Shown: positions 27,488 to 36,284, counted from the stretch's first letter. The stretch: 64,000 nucleotides of DNA from Pseudomonas helvetica (GCF_039908645.1 NZ_CP150917.1:184501-248500), one strand, 5' to 3'. Program-made: numbers and translations. Notes: generated from the letters alone by a model not told the origin.

Positions 27488-28087
27488 CTACCACCAACTG
27501 CGGTTGCTCTCCAGTTCGCCCCTGCATTGCCGGAGTTGCCAGCCATAATCTTTTGCCTGTTGCTCAACCTTGCGCGCGACCTGCATCAGCCAGGGTTTCT
27601 GTAGATAGGTCTGGCGACTGAATCCGCCACGTCCTTCGTGGTAGGCAAGGTACTGGCTGTAGGCATCCCATTTGGAAACCCCCAACTGACGTTGAGTGCC
27701 GGCGACGTACCAGCCGACGAACATGATCGCGTCGTCAAAGTTGTCACGCGAACCGCCGTTGCCGGTCGCGCTCTTGTACTCGCTCCACACCGGATCCTGC
27801 GCCTGGGCATAGCCGTATGCCGAGCTGACCCGTCCCCAGGGAATAACCCACAAAAAGTAGTAGCGAGGGGGCAGGGCATCGTGCACAAAGCTGCTTTCCT
27901 GCTTGATGATCGCCATCGCCACATGCGGTGGCAGGCCCCAGGCCTTCTCCATTTTCAGCGAATCTTCGTACCAGGCCGGGTATTGGCGGTAAATGCTGCA
28001 AAGGTTGCTTTGCTCTCTTGGCGGTGTCGTCGAGCAACCCGCCAACAAGCCCAAGGCGATGAGTACGACTAAAAAACGTCCGTGCAA
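27488..28087 (-). CDS. Lytic transglycosylase-like lipoprotein (SLT fold)
   Basis: 199 residues from a TTG start; an in-frame stop lies two codons upstream, so no earlier start exists. Lipobox LLAGC (Cys18). The SLT-type core has the catalytic-glutamate motif AIIKQESSFV (Glu64), an SAYGYAQAQDP segment and YLAYHEGRGGF, as in lytic murein transglycosylases that cleave glycan to 1,6-anhydro products. It is shorter than the full-length Slt or MltC enzymes. Convergent, stop to stop, with the small acidic gene. Confidence 0.8.
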   Translation of the reverse strand: MHGRFLVVLIALGLLAGCSTTPPREQSNLCSIYRQYPAWYEDSLKMEKAWGLPPHVAMAIIKQESSFVHDALPPRYYFLWVIPWGRVSSAYGYAQAQDPVWSEYKSATGNGGSRDNFDDAIMFVGWYVAGTQRQLGVSKWDAYSQYLAYHEGRGGFSRQTYLQKPWLMQVARKVEQQAKDYGWQLRQCRGELESNRSWW

Positions 28088-28188
28088 AAATCACTCACTT
28101 GGCGATTGGCCAATCCTTATCGGTTCAAAACAGGGTGGGGGATACAGCGCGATCGTTGTTTGCTAACAAGCCAGCCGCCAAACCACAG

Positions 28189-28272
28189 ACTACCCAAGAA
28201 ACCACCCAAGAAACTACCCAAGAAACCACCCAAGAAACTACCCAAGAAACTACCCAAGAAACTACCCAGGAA
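28189..28272. repeat. 12-bp tandem repeat, 7 copies (VNTR)
   Basis: Seven head-to-tail units acYacccaagaa (Y is c or t; the last unit has one change) occupy 84 bp in the 298-bp gap between two minus-strand genes. Because 12 is a multiple of 3, all six frames stay open through it. No frame crossing it has a convincing start or similarity outside the repeat. I see no gene in the rest of 28088-28385. Confidence 0.9.
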
Positions 28273-28385
28273 ATCAGCCTGGAAACGGCACGAGGGCAGA
28301 TCGTGGCTGTATTGTGTCATCAGCCAGCGACCACCCGGCGTGATCCGGCATGTGGGCCAAATGAAAAGTGGGCACTGGGAAGTAC

Positions 28386-29222
28386 TCAAAGATCGTGTTG
28401 CCGCACTCGCTTTGCTGAACGAACCAGCGGCCAGAACAGCTCCTGCTGCCACGTCACCGGATGCAAATCCTCTATGCCATAGGTTGAGGGGCGATGCCGG
28501 GTGATCTTGGCCGTACCGAACAGCACGTCCCAGAAGAACAGGAGATTGCCGAAGTTTCCCTTGTAGTGGGTTACGCCGTCATTGGCGTTCAAACCATGAT
28601 GGGCCGCATGGGTGGCGGGGGTCGAAATGGTTCGTTCGAGGACCCACATCAGCGGACGCAAGGCCGGAATGCGGTAGAGTTTTTCGTCCCAGGCGACGCT
28701 GCTGTGCGCGGCGAAGATGACCGTCATCTTGACGATCAAGTAACCGTAGTAAACCGGTGCCAGGCCCAGGTAAATGAGGGCTCCGGACAGCCAGATACCT
28801 GGCATCAGCAGGTAGTAAAAGCTGTTGTTTCGATAAACGATGCGAATGCTCATGTAGGGCGCCGAATGGTGAGCGCGATGCAGGGCATAGAGAAACGGCA
28901 GCCGATGGGTCAGGCGATGCCACCAGTACTGGGTCAAGTCATCGAACAGTAGAAACAGCCCGAGGCCGGCCATCCAGTGAATGTTGGCCAGACTGTTCTT
29001 GAGTTGAGGGGCCAAACCGCCGAGCAGCAGGTTGCTGAGGAACATCACCAATGGAAAGGTGACACCCAGCAGGAGCGACGAACCGATGACCTCGATCAGC
29101 GTATCGCGGCGCTGACCTTTGGGTTGGCGGAAACAGGCGCACGCAATTTCCAGCAGGATGAAACTCAGAAAAATCCCGGCGACGACCGGAATTGGATTGT
29201 TGGCGAGCATTATTGTATTCAT
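28386..29222 (-). CDS. Sterol desaturase/fatty acid hydroxylase-family membrane enzyme
   Basis: 278 residues. Di-iron histidine boxes HRLTH (102-106), HRAHH (115-119) and HAAHH (205-209) define the fatty acid hydroxylase superfamily, set among several membrane helices. It should hydroxylate or desaturate a lipid at the inner membrane; the substrate is unknown. It is transcribed divergently from an AraC regulator 51 bp away, which may control it. Confidence 0.88.
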   Translation of the reverse strand: MNTIMLANNPIPVVAGIFLSFILLEIACACFRQPKGQRRDTLIEVIGSSLLLGVTFPLVMFLSNLLLGGLAPQLKNSLANIHWMAGLGLFLLFDDLTQYWWHRLTHRLPFLYALHRAHHSAPYMSIRIVYRNNSFYYLLMPGIWLSGALIYLGLAPVYYGYLIVKMTVIFAAHSSVAWDEKLYRIPALRPLMWVLERTISTPATHAAHHGLNANDGVTHYKGNFGNLLFFWDVLFGTAKITRHRPSTYGIEDLHPVTWQQELFWPLVRSAKRVRQHDL

Positions 29223-29273
29223 GGCAATCTCGAGTCAGGCCCGACCTGGGCATTGCCTGAGCAATAAGAAACC

Positions 29274-30290
29274 ATGAGCCTTCCAGACAACATGTGCGAA
29301 ATGGACAAAATCACTCGAGAAGAGGCCAATCAGCCAGCCCGCCGCTTTCATCGAGGGCAGCTCGGACAGGTTCTGGAACGTGTACTGCATAAGCAGACAC
29401 GCAGTAACCGACGCGATTACAGCCTGCTTGAGCTTGAGCAATTGTGGACGGCGGCGGCCCAACAAGATCCTGCCATTGGCCTGCACCTGTTCGCCGGGTT
29501 CACCCCGCAGGACTGCCACGAGCTGACGTACATCTGCATGTATTGCCCGGACGTCAGCGCAGCTATCCAGTGCTGGTGTGACTATGCGGGGCTGGCGTCG
29601 GACATGGACAGCGTCAAGCTGATCAACGATGCCCATGGCCTGGGCGTAGAGCTGCGTATCGACGCCCCCGCCAAACTGGCTCGCTACGTGGTGGAGCATT
29701 ACTGCGTGATGGCCGTGACCCAACTGCGCAAAGCCACGGGCGAACCGGTCCGGCCGGTGCTGGCTCACTTCGCCCATCCACGACCAACCTACCACGCCGA
29801 ATATGCCCAATGGTTCGGGGATAACATCGTGTTCGAGTGCGCGCATAACTGCCTGTATTACGACCCGAGCGTCTTGCGGTTACCTTTGCTGACGCGACAC
29901 GACGGAATGGCAGAGTTGTTGCGCAGTGAGATGAACCGACGGATCGCACGGCATCTCCAGCTCAATGGCTGGACCGGGAAAGTCGCGGCCGGCATGCGAC
30001 AAAGCCTGGCGCGCGGCGTGGTACCCAGCCTGGAAAATCAGGCAGAGGCTCTGCACCAGAGCCCGCGTACCTTACGCCGGCGCATGGAAGAGCAAGGCAT
30101 GACGTTCCGCCTGCTGCTCGATCTGGTGAGGGCCGAGCTGGAACAGCATCTTGAATTTCTGGGTGAGAACCGCGCGCACATTGCCAGTCAACTGGGTTAC
30201 GGGGACCTGGCTGCGTATCTGCATGCACGTAAACGATGGCGGCGTGAGCCATTTGACGATTGCATTCGCGATGTCGAGGCGGGTAGGTAA
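29274..30290 (+). CDS. AraC-family transcriptional regulator
   Basis: 338 residues. The N-terminal part resembles the arabinose-binding-type domain of OruR/ArgR-like regulators (AQQDPAIGLHLFAGFTPQDC). The C-terminal part has two AraC helix-turn-helix motifs (QAEALHQSPRTLRRRMEEQG and IASQLGYGDLAAYLHARKRW). Divergent from the lipid hydroxylase gene, it probably regulates that gene. Other in-frame ATGs at 29292 and 29301 are possible starts. Confidence 0.87.
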   Translation: MSLPDNMCEMDKITREEANQPARRFHRGQLGQVLERVLHKQTRSNRRDYSLLELEQLWTAAAQQDPAIGLHLFAGFTPQDCHELTYICMYCPDVSAAIQCWCDYAGLASDMDSVKLINDAHGLGVELRIDAPAKLARYVVEHYCVMAVTQLRKATGEPVRPVLAHFAHPRPTYHAEYAQWFGDNIVFECAHNCLYYDPSVLRLPLLTRHDGMAELLRSEMNRRIARHLQLNGWTGKVAAGMRQSLARGVVPSLENQAEALHQSPRTLRRRMEEQGMTFRLLLDLVRAELEQHLEFLGENRAHIASQLGYGDLAAYLHARKRWRREPFDDCIRDVEAGR

Positions 30291-30428
30291 CGCAGAGGAA
30301 GTGAAATGACTGGTGCGGGCGGAAGCTCGGTTCACAGCAGTCAATGAGCAGCGCCTAGCTCTTGGCGGGCTTGCGCCTGTAATGCATTGACCATCACCAA
30401 AACGGCAGCAATCGGCCTACGGCAGTCA

Positions 30429-30461
30429 GCCTGCTTCAATCGAAGGCAGGCGCCCTTTTTT
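30429..30461 (+). terminator. Intrinsic terminator after the AraC gene
   Basis: Stem gcctgcttc / gaag-gcaggc with a four-base loop and one bulge, followed by gccctttttt. It lies 140 bp after the araC stop. The intervening 30291-30428 holds no gene that I can support. Confidence 0.6.
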
Positions 30462-30469
30462 ACATCACT

Positions 30470-30712
30470 TCAGCCAACCTCCACAAACCGCCGCCTGGTC
30501 ACGAACAGCCCCGCGCCCACCGGCACGGCAAGGACCGACATCAATCCCAGGTCAAAGCCCAGCAACCGGGTCTGGCTCACTGCAACGCAGCCGATTGCGC
30601 CGGCCACCACCAGCGTCACCCCTAGCCACTTGCGCAGCGGGTACGGCTTAAGAAACCGATCAAGTAGAAAGGCCAGCGCCATGACGATGACCGTCTGGGT
30701 AATTTCGGACAT
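30470..30712 (-). CDS. Small membrane protein of unknown function
   Basis: 80 residues starting MSEITQTVIVMALAFLLDRF, with three likely membrane segments separated by a basic loop (KPYPLRKW). The middle part (LGVTLVVAGAIGCVAVS) recalls the last helix of EamA-type transporters, but the protein is far too short to be one. It lies 12 bp after the next upstream gene on the same strand, suggesting an operon. Both are candidates for cargo of a decayed island at tRNA-Arg. Confidence 0.6.
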   Translation of the reverse strand: MSEITQTVIVMALAFLLDRFLKPYPLRKWLGVTLVVAGAIGCVAVSQTRLLGFDLGLMSVLAVPVGAGLFVTRRRFVEVG

Positions 30713-30724
30713 GTGCAGCCCCAC

Positions 30725-31225
30725 TCAGGTCTTGATGATCAGGGATTCGGAAGAGCGCTGTGGGCCAATCCCACCATTGACCTGCGCCTGGATGCTGACG
30801 ATGACGTCGCCAGCATGGTAGGTGGGCAGAGTGTCATTGACGTACGAGCGCACACCCGCCGTTACAACAGTACCTGCGGCGAAACTGCCTACAGGCCCGG
30901 CTAAACCGCCCACAGTACCGGCAGTGCCACCGAAGGCGGAGGCGGCCAGGTTGGCGAGTCTGGTGCGTTGGGTATCCAGGGCGTCGGCCTGTTGCCGGGT
31001 CAGCGGCTTGGAGATGCCGATCATCATCACGCACGGCAGGTTCTTGGCCTGCATCTTGTCGTACACCTCTACGACCTTGCTGTTGACCTGATAGTGGGCG
31101 CTTTTCGCTTCGCCAAAATGAAGCTCGCGCAGGCGGCCGCGCTCGCTGTCGGTGAGGGTGATCTGCGAGACGTTGAAGACGATCCCGTGCGGGGTCATGT
31201 ATTGGAAAGTCCCTTCGGCCTTCAT
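30725..31225 (-). CDS. Hypothetical protein with Gly/Ala-rich hydrophobic segment
   Basis: 166 residues from ATG 31225, chosen because AAAGGA lies 8 bases upstream (the ATG at 31234 directly abuts that site). The N-terminal half is soluble and mixed (FNVSQITLTDSERGRLRELH). A Gly/Ala-rich hydrophobic stretch (AASAFGGTAGTVGGLAGPVG) follows at about residues 97-130. I do not recognise the family. The Gly-rich segment resembles a membrane-active glycine zipper, but no function is assigned. Paired with the small membrane protein downstream. Confidence 0.6.
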   Translation of the reverse strand: MKAEGTFQYMTPHGIVFNVSQITLTDSERGRLRELHFGEAKSAHYQVNSKVVEVYDKMQAKNLPCVMMIGISKPLTRQQADALDTQRTRLANLAASAFGGTAGTVGGLAGPVGSFAAGTVVTAGVRSYVNDTLPTYHAGDVIVSIQAQVNGGIGPQRSSESLIIKT

Positions 31226-31277
31226 TGCGAGCATCCTTTCGAGCAAGAGGGGGGATTCTCTATAAACAGCACCCAAG

Positions 31278-31401
31278 ATGCAAAGGCTTTGGTTTCGAAG
31301 GTTTTTCGTTGGGCTGGATAGCCCTTGTGATGGATTTGCGCTTCCCACTGTCCTTTATTAACGGCAGGGCCGCGATTCCTGATTGTTGCCAATTCGACCA
31401 T
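31278..31401 (-). pseudogene. Broken N-terminus of a tyrosine-type phage/ICE integrase
   Basis: The minus-strand frame around 31392-31278 reads [20 protein letters not shown], then [19 protein letters not shown]. This is the beta-stranded arm-binding start common to integrases (compare the usual ATIRKRGxxQWEAQIRRKGYPxQTKTFETK pattern). After about 40 residues the similarity stops and the frame runs into unrelated sequence, so it is a remnant. It starts about 105 bp from the 3' end of tRNA-Arg on the same strand, a typical place for an integrase gene. Assignment is from pattern memory only. Confidence 0.6.
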
Positions 31402-31478
31402 TCCCGCCACCGTGAGTGCGGCAGGTTTGTGGCAAAAACGACGTTCAGGACCAGGACAGGTTTTTATCAGGAGCGCTA

Positions 31479-31499
31479 TTCCCTTGTCATACAAGGGAA
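31479..31499. other. Hairpin just downstream of tRNA-Arg
   Basis: Perfect 9-bp stem ttcccttgt-cat-acaagggaa starting 7 bp from the tRNA 3' end. No T-run follows on the minus strand, so it may be a processing or weak termination structure. Confidence 0.5.
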
Positions 31500-31505
31500 A
31501 GAAGA

Positions 31506-31582
31506 TGGTGCACCAGGCGGGATTCGAACCCACGACCCCTGCCTTCGGAGGGCAGTACTCTATCCAGCTGAGCTACTGGTGC
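31506..31582 (-). tRNA. tRNA-Arg (anticodon CCG)
   Basis: 77 nt including an encoded CCA end. Acceptor stem GCACCAG pairs with CTGGTGC, the anticodon stem CTGCC/GGCAG encloses loop CTCCGAA (anticodon CCG, reading CGG), and the T-arm contains GGTTCGAATCC. A broken integrase lies downstream of its 3' end, suggesting past use as an attachment site. Confidence 0.97.
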
Positions 31583-31760
31583 AATGCGGGCGCCATGATA
31601 CTCATATGCGCTGCGGGCGTCCATGCTGCTGAATAGCCTGATGTTTCTTGCCCGTCGAATGGGTGTTTACTACGTTGATCAGAAAAATAAGGCAAATGCG
31701 GCGTTTTCGTTCTTTTTTTCGAACAGCCTATTGTCCTTTACCCCCTTTGATCCTAGGATT

Positions 31761-31778
31761 CGTTTGAGATTTCAAACG
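31761..31778. promoter_or_regulatory. Inverted repeat upstream of gabD, possible operator
   Basis: Perfect palindrome CGTTTGA-gatt-TCAAACG, 153 bp before the gabD ATG, in an AT-richer gap (31583-31931) that otherwise holds no gene. Binding protein unknown. Confidence 0.4.
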
Positions 31779-31931
31779 CTCTTGTCTGGGTGCTGAACCG
31801 CACGAGCTTCAATAGTGCGCTATTTATGTGCTTCAGCCCGGTGAATGATTTCCCTGACGGCAGCCTTCAAGGCGCCTTTCTACAATCATAATTTGCTCCG
31901 CGCGTGCGCGGTGCTGTTAAGGAAAGCCGAC

Positions 31932-33374
31932 ATGCAGCTTAAAGACACCCTGTTGTTCCGCCAGCAAGCCTTTATTGATGGCGCCTGGGTCGATGCGGAC
32001 AATGGTCAGACGATCAACGTCACCAACCCGGCAACGGGCGAAATTCTGGGCACCGTGCCGAAAATGGGCGCTGCCGAAACCCGCCGTGCAATCGAAGCTG
32101 CTGACAAAGCGCTGCCGGCCTGGCGTGCACTAACCGCCAAAGAGCGCGCGAACAAGCTGCGTCGCTGGTTCGAACTGATCATCGAGAACCAGGACGACCT
32201 GGCTCGCCTGATGACTCTGGAGCAGGGCAAGCCATTGGCTGAAGCCAAGGGCGAAATCGTTTACGCCGCATCCTTCATCGAATGGTTCGCCGAAGAAGCC
32301 AAGCGCATCTACGGTGACGTGATTCCGGGCCACCAGCCAGACAAGCGCCTGATCGTGATCAAGCAGCCAATCGGCGTGACCGCTGCAATCACTCCGTGGA
32401 ACTTCCCGGCTGCGATGATCACCCGTAAAGCCGGCCCGGCCCTGGCCGCTGGCTGCACCATGGTGCTCAAGCCTGCTTCGCAAACGCCTTACTCGGCCTT
32501 CGCCCTGGCTGAGCTGGCCCAGCGTGCCGGTATCCCGAAAGGCGTGCTGAGTGTTGTAACCGGCAGCGCCGGCGACATCGGCAGCGAGCTGACCAGCAAC
32601 CCGATCGTGCGCAAGCTGTCCTTCACCGGCTCGACCGAGATCGGTCGTCAGCTGATGGCTGAATGCGCCAAGGACATCAAGAAAGTTTCCCTGGAGCTGG
32701 GCGGCAACGCACCGTTCATCGTGTTCGACGACGCGGACCTGGATAAGGCCGTCGAAGGCGCGATCATTTCCAAATACCGTAACAACGGCCAGACCTGCGT
32801 CTGCGCCAACCGTCTGTACATTCAGGATTCGGTGTACGACGCGTTCGCTGAAAAACTCAAAGTGGCCGTGGCCAAACTCAAGATCGGCAACGGTCTGGAA
32901 GAAGGCACCACCACTGGCCCGTTGATCGACGGCAAAGCCGTGGCCAAGGTTCAGGAGCACATTGCTGATGCCCTGAGTAAAGGCGCGACCCTGCTGGCCG
33001 GTGGCAAGGTCATGGAAGGCAACTTCTTCGAGCCGACCATCCTGACCAACGTGCCGAAAAGCGCTGCTGTGGCGAAGGAAGAAACCTTCGGTCCATTGGC
33101 GCCACTGTTCCGCTTCAAAGACGAAGCCGAAGTGATCGCGATGTCGAATGACACCGAGTTCGGCCTGGCCTCGTACTTCTATGCGCGTGACCTGGGCCGT
33201 GTGTTCCGTGTGGCTGAAGCCCTGGAATACGGCATGGTCGGCGTCAACACCGGGTTGATCTCCAACGAAGTCGCGCCGTTCGGCGGCATCAAGGCCTCGG
33301 GCCTGGGCCGTGAAGGCTCCAAGTACGGCATCGAAGATTACCTGGAAATCAAATACCTCTGCCTGGGCATCTGA
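31932..33374 (+). CDS. gabD: Succinate-semialdehyde dehydrogenase [NAD(P)+]
   Basis: 480 residues from ATG 31932 with AAGGA upstream (an upstream in-frame ATG at 31845 is unlikely). Aldehyde dehydrogenase motifs: TPWNFP (154-159), LELGG with the general base Glu255, and GQTCVC with catalytic Cys289. It oxidises succinate semialdehyde to succinate, the last step of GABA breakdown. gabT follows 176 bp downstream on the same strand, so the two form the GABA shunt unit. Length is typical of GabD. Confidence 0.96.
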   Translation: MQLKDTLLFRQQAFIDGAWVDADNGQTINVTNPATGEILGTVPKMGAAETRRAIEAADKALPAWRALTAKERANKLRRWFELIIENQDDLARLMTLEQGKPLAEAKGEIVYAASFIEWFAEEAKRIYGDVIPGHQPDKRLIVIKQPIGVTAAITPWNFPAAMITRKAGPALAAGCTMVLKPASQTPYSAFALAELAQRAGIPKGVLSVVTGSAGDIGSELTSNPIVRKLSFTGSTEIGRQLMAECAKDIKKVSLELGGNAPFIVFDDADLDKAVEGAIISKYRNNGQTCVCANRLYIQDSVYDAFAEKLKVAVAKLKIGNGLEEGTTTGPLIDGKAVAKVQEHIADALSKGATLLAGGKVMEGNFFEPTILTNVPKSAAVAKEETFGPLAPLFRFKDEAEVIAMSNDTEFGLASYFYARDLGRVFRVAEALEYGMVGVNTGLISNEVAPFGGIKASGLGREGSKYGIEDYLEIKYLCLGI

Positions 33375-33391
33375 TCAGGTAAGGAATTAAA

Positions 33392-33425
33392 CGCAAAGGG
33401 CACGAGAGCGCTGTCCCTTTGCGTG
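33392..33425. other. Hairpin between gabD and gabT
   Basis: Perfect 10-bp stem acgcaaaggg / ccctttgcgt with a 14-base loop, 17 bp after the gabD stop. There is no T-run, so it is more likely a transcript-stability or partial-termination element than a full terminator. Confidence 0.5.
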
Positions 33426-33550
33426 CTTCAAACGTTATTTCTCGGTGGCCGGGAAAGCTGTGGCAGTCGATCATCGCATGCTGCCGTAGTTGCCTCCCCG
33501 CCACGTATTCCTTGGACCACGCCGCCCGATGAGCGGTGAATGAGGACTTT

Positions 33551-34828
33551 ATGAGCAAGACCAACGCATCCCTGATGAAACGCCGCGAAGCCGCCGTACC
33601 ACGCGGTGTTGGCCAGATTCACCCGATCTTCGCCGACCATGCGAAGAACTCCACCGTGACCGACGTTGAAGGTCGCGAGTTCATCGACTTCGCCGGCGGT
33701 ATCGCCGTGTTGAACACCGGTCACCTGCACCCGAAAGTCATCGCAGCCGTGACCGAGCAGCTGAACAAGCTGACTCACACCTGCTTCCAGGTGCTGGCTT
33801 ACGAACCGTACGTAGAACTGTGCGAAAAAATCAACGCCAAGGTTCCAGGTGATTTCGCCAAGAAGACCCTGCTGGTGACCACTGGCTCCGAAGCCGTGGA
33901 AAACTCCATCAAGATCGCTCGTGCCGCCACCGGCCGTGCCGGCGTGATCGCCTTCACCGGTGCGTACCACGGTCGCACCATGATGACCCTGGGCCTGACC
34001 GGTAAAGTCGTGCCTTACTCGGCCGGCATGGGTCTGATGCCAGGCGGTATCTTCCGTGCGCTGTACCCGAACGAACTGCATGGCGTGAGCATCGACGATT
34101 CGATCGCCAGCATCGAGCGTATCTTCAAGAACGACGCCGAGCCGCGTGACATCGCTGCAATCATCATCGAGCCGGTTCAGGGCGAAGGTGGTTTCTACGT
34201 CGCTCCGAAAGAGTTCATGAAGCGTCTGCGTGCCCTGTGCGACCAGCACGGCATCCTGTTGATCGCTGACGAAGTACAAACCGGCGCTGGTCGTACCGGT
34301 ACCTTCTTCGCCATGGAACAGATGGGCGTTGCAGCCGACCTGACCACCTTCGCCAAATCCATCGCTGGCGGCTTCCCGCTGGCCGGTGTGTGCGGCAAGG
34401 CTGAATACATGGACGCCATCGCTCCAGGCGGCCTGGGCGGCACTTACGCCGGTAGCCCGATCGCTTGCGCCGCTGCGCTGGCGGTGATGGAAGTGTTCGA
34501 AGAAGAGCACCTGCTGGATCGCTGCAAAGCGGTTGGCGAGCGTCTGGTTACTGGCCTCAAGGCCATCCAGGCCAAGTACCCGGTGATCGGTGAAGTGCGT
34601 GCCCTGGGCGCGATGATCGCGGTTGAACTGTTCGAAAACGGCGACAGCCACAAGCCTAACGCCGCCGCCGTCGCCAAAGTCGTGGCCAAGGCGCGCGACA
34701 AGGGTCTGATCCTGCTGTCGTGCGGCACTTACGGCAACGTGCTGCGTGTGCTGGTGCCGCTGACTGCACCGGACGAGCAACTGGATAAAGGTCTGGCGAT
34801 CATGGAAGAGTGCTTCTCCGAGCTCTGA
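33551..34828 (+). CDS. gabT: 4-aminobutyrate aminotransferase
   Basis: 425 residues from ATG 33551 with GAGG upstream. It is a class III PLP aminotransferase: TGSEAVENSIK (111-121) binds the cofactor phosphate, ADEVQTG (239-245) holds the pyridine-binding Asp240, and Lys269 in FAKSIAGGFPLAG forms the Schiff base. It converts GABA and 2-oxoglutarate to succinate semialdehyde and glutamate, feeding GabD. A strong terminator follows. Confidence 0.96.
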   Translation: MSKTNASLMKRREAAVPRGVGQIHPIFADHAKNSTVTDVEGREFIDFAGGIAVLNTGHLHPKVIAAVTEQLNKLTHTCFQVLAYEPYVELCEKINAKVPGDFAKKTLLVTTGSEAVENSIKIARAATGRAGVIAFTGAYHGRTMMTLGLTGKVVPYSAGMGLMPGGIFRALYPNELHGVSIDDSIASIERIFKNDAEPRDIAAIIIEPVQGEGGFYVAPKEFMKRLRALCDQHGILLIADEVQTGAGRTGTFFAMEQMGVAADLTTFAKSIAGGFPLAGVCGKAEYMDAIAPGGLGGTYAGSPIACAAALAVMEVFEEEHLLDRCKAVGERLVTGLKAIQAKYPVIGEVRALGAMIAVELFENGDSHKPNAAAVAKVVAKARDKGLILLSCGTYGNVLRVLVPLTAPDEQLDKGLAIMEECFSEL

Positions 34829-34851
34829 TTGCGCAGTGTGACCTGATCGAC

Positions 34852-34879
34852 AAAAAACCCGCTTCGGCGGGTTTTTTTT
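34852..34879 (+). terminator. Intrinsic terminator after gabT
   Basis: aaaaaacccgc-ttc-ggcgggtttttttt: a stable GC stem with a tetraloop-like turn and an 8-T run, with complementary A-run so it may work in both directions. Confidence 0.92.
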
Positions 34880-34964
34880 GTCACTTGAAACACATCGGCG
34901 GCTTTTGCGCTGTATCGAATGGCCAGCATTGTCTAAGGTGCAAGCATTGCCTCGGAGTGAACTG

Positions 34965-36179
34965 ATGACCGCTGTTGATTTACCGGCTGTACCGCGAGTG
35001 CTGATCGCCGAGGCTGACCCTTGGTCTCGAGACCTGCTCAAGCAGGTGTTGCTGCACGTGCGCTGCGATGCGCGGCTGGATCTGTGTGCTGATGGCCAGC
35101 AGGCGCTGGAGTTGTTGAGTGAAAATCCTTATGACCTGGTGATTGCCGATTGGGAGCTTTCCGGTGTCGATGGCCTGGGCTTGCTGCGTAGCGTGCGTCA
35201 GCGGCGGCGTAACCCGGTGTTGCCGTTCATTCTGATGAGCAGCCGCAACGACAGCGCCAGCGTGCGCGAGGTATTGCCGCTGGCCCCGACGGCCTACCTG
35301 ACCAAGCCCCTGAACATGGAAGGTCTGACTCAGCGCCTGCAGGATTTGCTCCTGAGCGCCGGCCAGACGGTTTCCTGTGACGTTCCGGCGCTGGCGCCCG
35401 GCATGACCTTGTCGACCTTCCTTGAGCGTCGGCGTGAGTTGGCGGACGGCGCGCCGTTGCTCACCGACGTGCAACTGGCAGTCAAGCGCAGCCTGAACCC
35501 CAATGGCCTCGATCTGAAGCTGCTGGAAGAAGAAGTGCGCACTGACCCGCAGATCACTGCGGTGCTGATCGCCGCCGCCAACAGCGCCTCGCAGCACCTT
35601 GGCGACACGGTGCAGACCGTGTCCCAGGCCTTGCATCGCCTGGGCACCGGACAAAGCATGAACCTGATCGTTGGCCTGGCCCTCAAGCGCAGTGCGAAGC
35701 TGAGTGATCCGTGCCTGGCCGATTACGCCGAGCGCTACTGGGAGCTGTCACTGCACACCGCAGAATACGGACGGAGCCTGGCGCGCTTGCTTGATCTCGA
35801 TCAGGAGCGTTGCTATTGCGCCGGCATGCTCCATCGTCTTGGCGATCTGGCGCTGTTGCGTTGCTTGCAGGAGTGGAAACAGGCGGGGGGCGAACTGGAC
35901 GAGCTGGAAGAGGTCGGCGACGCATTGGCTGAATTTGGCGCGGCCTATGGTTCGGCGTTGCGTACTCGCTGGCGGCTTCCGTTGGAGTTGCGAGAGCTGA
36001 TTGCGGCGGTCTATCAGCTCGGTGGCGGGGTGTATTCCCGTGAAGCGCTGGTGATGAACCTGGCGGCGCAACTCGCTCGCCTGACCGAGCATGAAGGCGT
36101 TGAAGAACTGGCCAAAAGCCGAACGGCGCGCCTGCTCAAAATCGGCCTGCCGGAACTGATGCGCTTGCGCAAAAAATGA
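34965..36179 (+). CDS. Response regulator with HDOD output domain
   Basis: 404 residues from ATG 34965 with GGAGTG upstream. The receiver domain (about 10-125) has the phospho-acceptor Asp62 in IADWELSG and the conserved Lys in YLTKPLNMEG. The HDOD domain (about 160-360) has the hydrophobic helical pattern of the HD-related, non-catalytic class (LTDVQLAVKRSLNPNGLDLK). Such proteins act in signalling, often linked to c-di-GMP or motility, by protein contact rather than DNA binding. No histidine kinase gene is adjacent. Confidence 0.85.
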   Translation: MTAVDLPAVPRVLIAEADPWSRDLLKQVLLHVRCDARLDLCADGQQALELLSENPYDLVIADWELSGVDGLGLLRSVRQRRRNPVLPFILMSSRNDSASVREVLPLAPTAYLTKPLNMEGLTQRLQDLLLSAGQTVSCDVPALAPGMTLSTFLERRRELADGAPLLTDVQLAVKRSLNPNGLDLKLLEEEVRTDPQITAVLIAAANSASQHLGDTVQTVSQALHRLGTGQSMNLIVGLALKRSAKLSDPCLADYAERYWELSLHTAEYGRSLARLLDLDQERCYCAGMLHRLGDLALLRCLQEWKQAGGELDELEEVGDALAEFGAAYGSALRTRWRLPLELRELIAAVYQLGGGVYSREALVMNLAAQLARLTEHEGVEELAKSRTARLLKIGLPELMRLRKK

Positions 36180-36192
36180 ACCCGATCCGAAC

Positions 36193-36284
36193 CCTGTAGG
36201 AGCAAGGCTTGCCCGCGATTGCATCACCGCGGTGTATCTGCAAGACCGAGGCGCCCCAATCGCGGGCAAGCCTTGCTCCTACGG
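36193..36284. repeat. REP inverted pair (gtaggagcaaggcttgcccgcg class)
   Basis: Left arm tgtaggagcaaggcttgccc and its complement gggcaagccttgctcctacg flank a short spacer. It lies between the HDOD gene and the convergent GGDEF gene. Confidence 0.88.

Noticed and set aside
28082..28504. Lys/Pro-rich and Thr/Gln-rich plus-strand frames, and the FLGS-repeat minus-strand frame through the 12-bp VNTR
   Set aside because: Open only because the repeat length is a multiple of three; starts are weak and the flanking residues resemble nothing.
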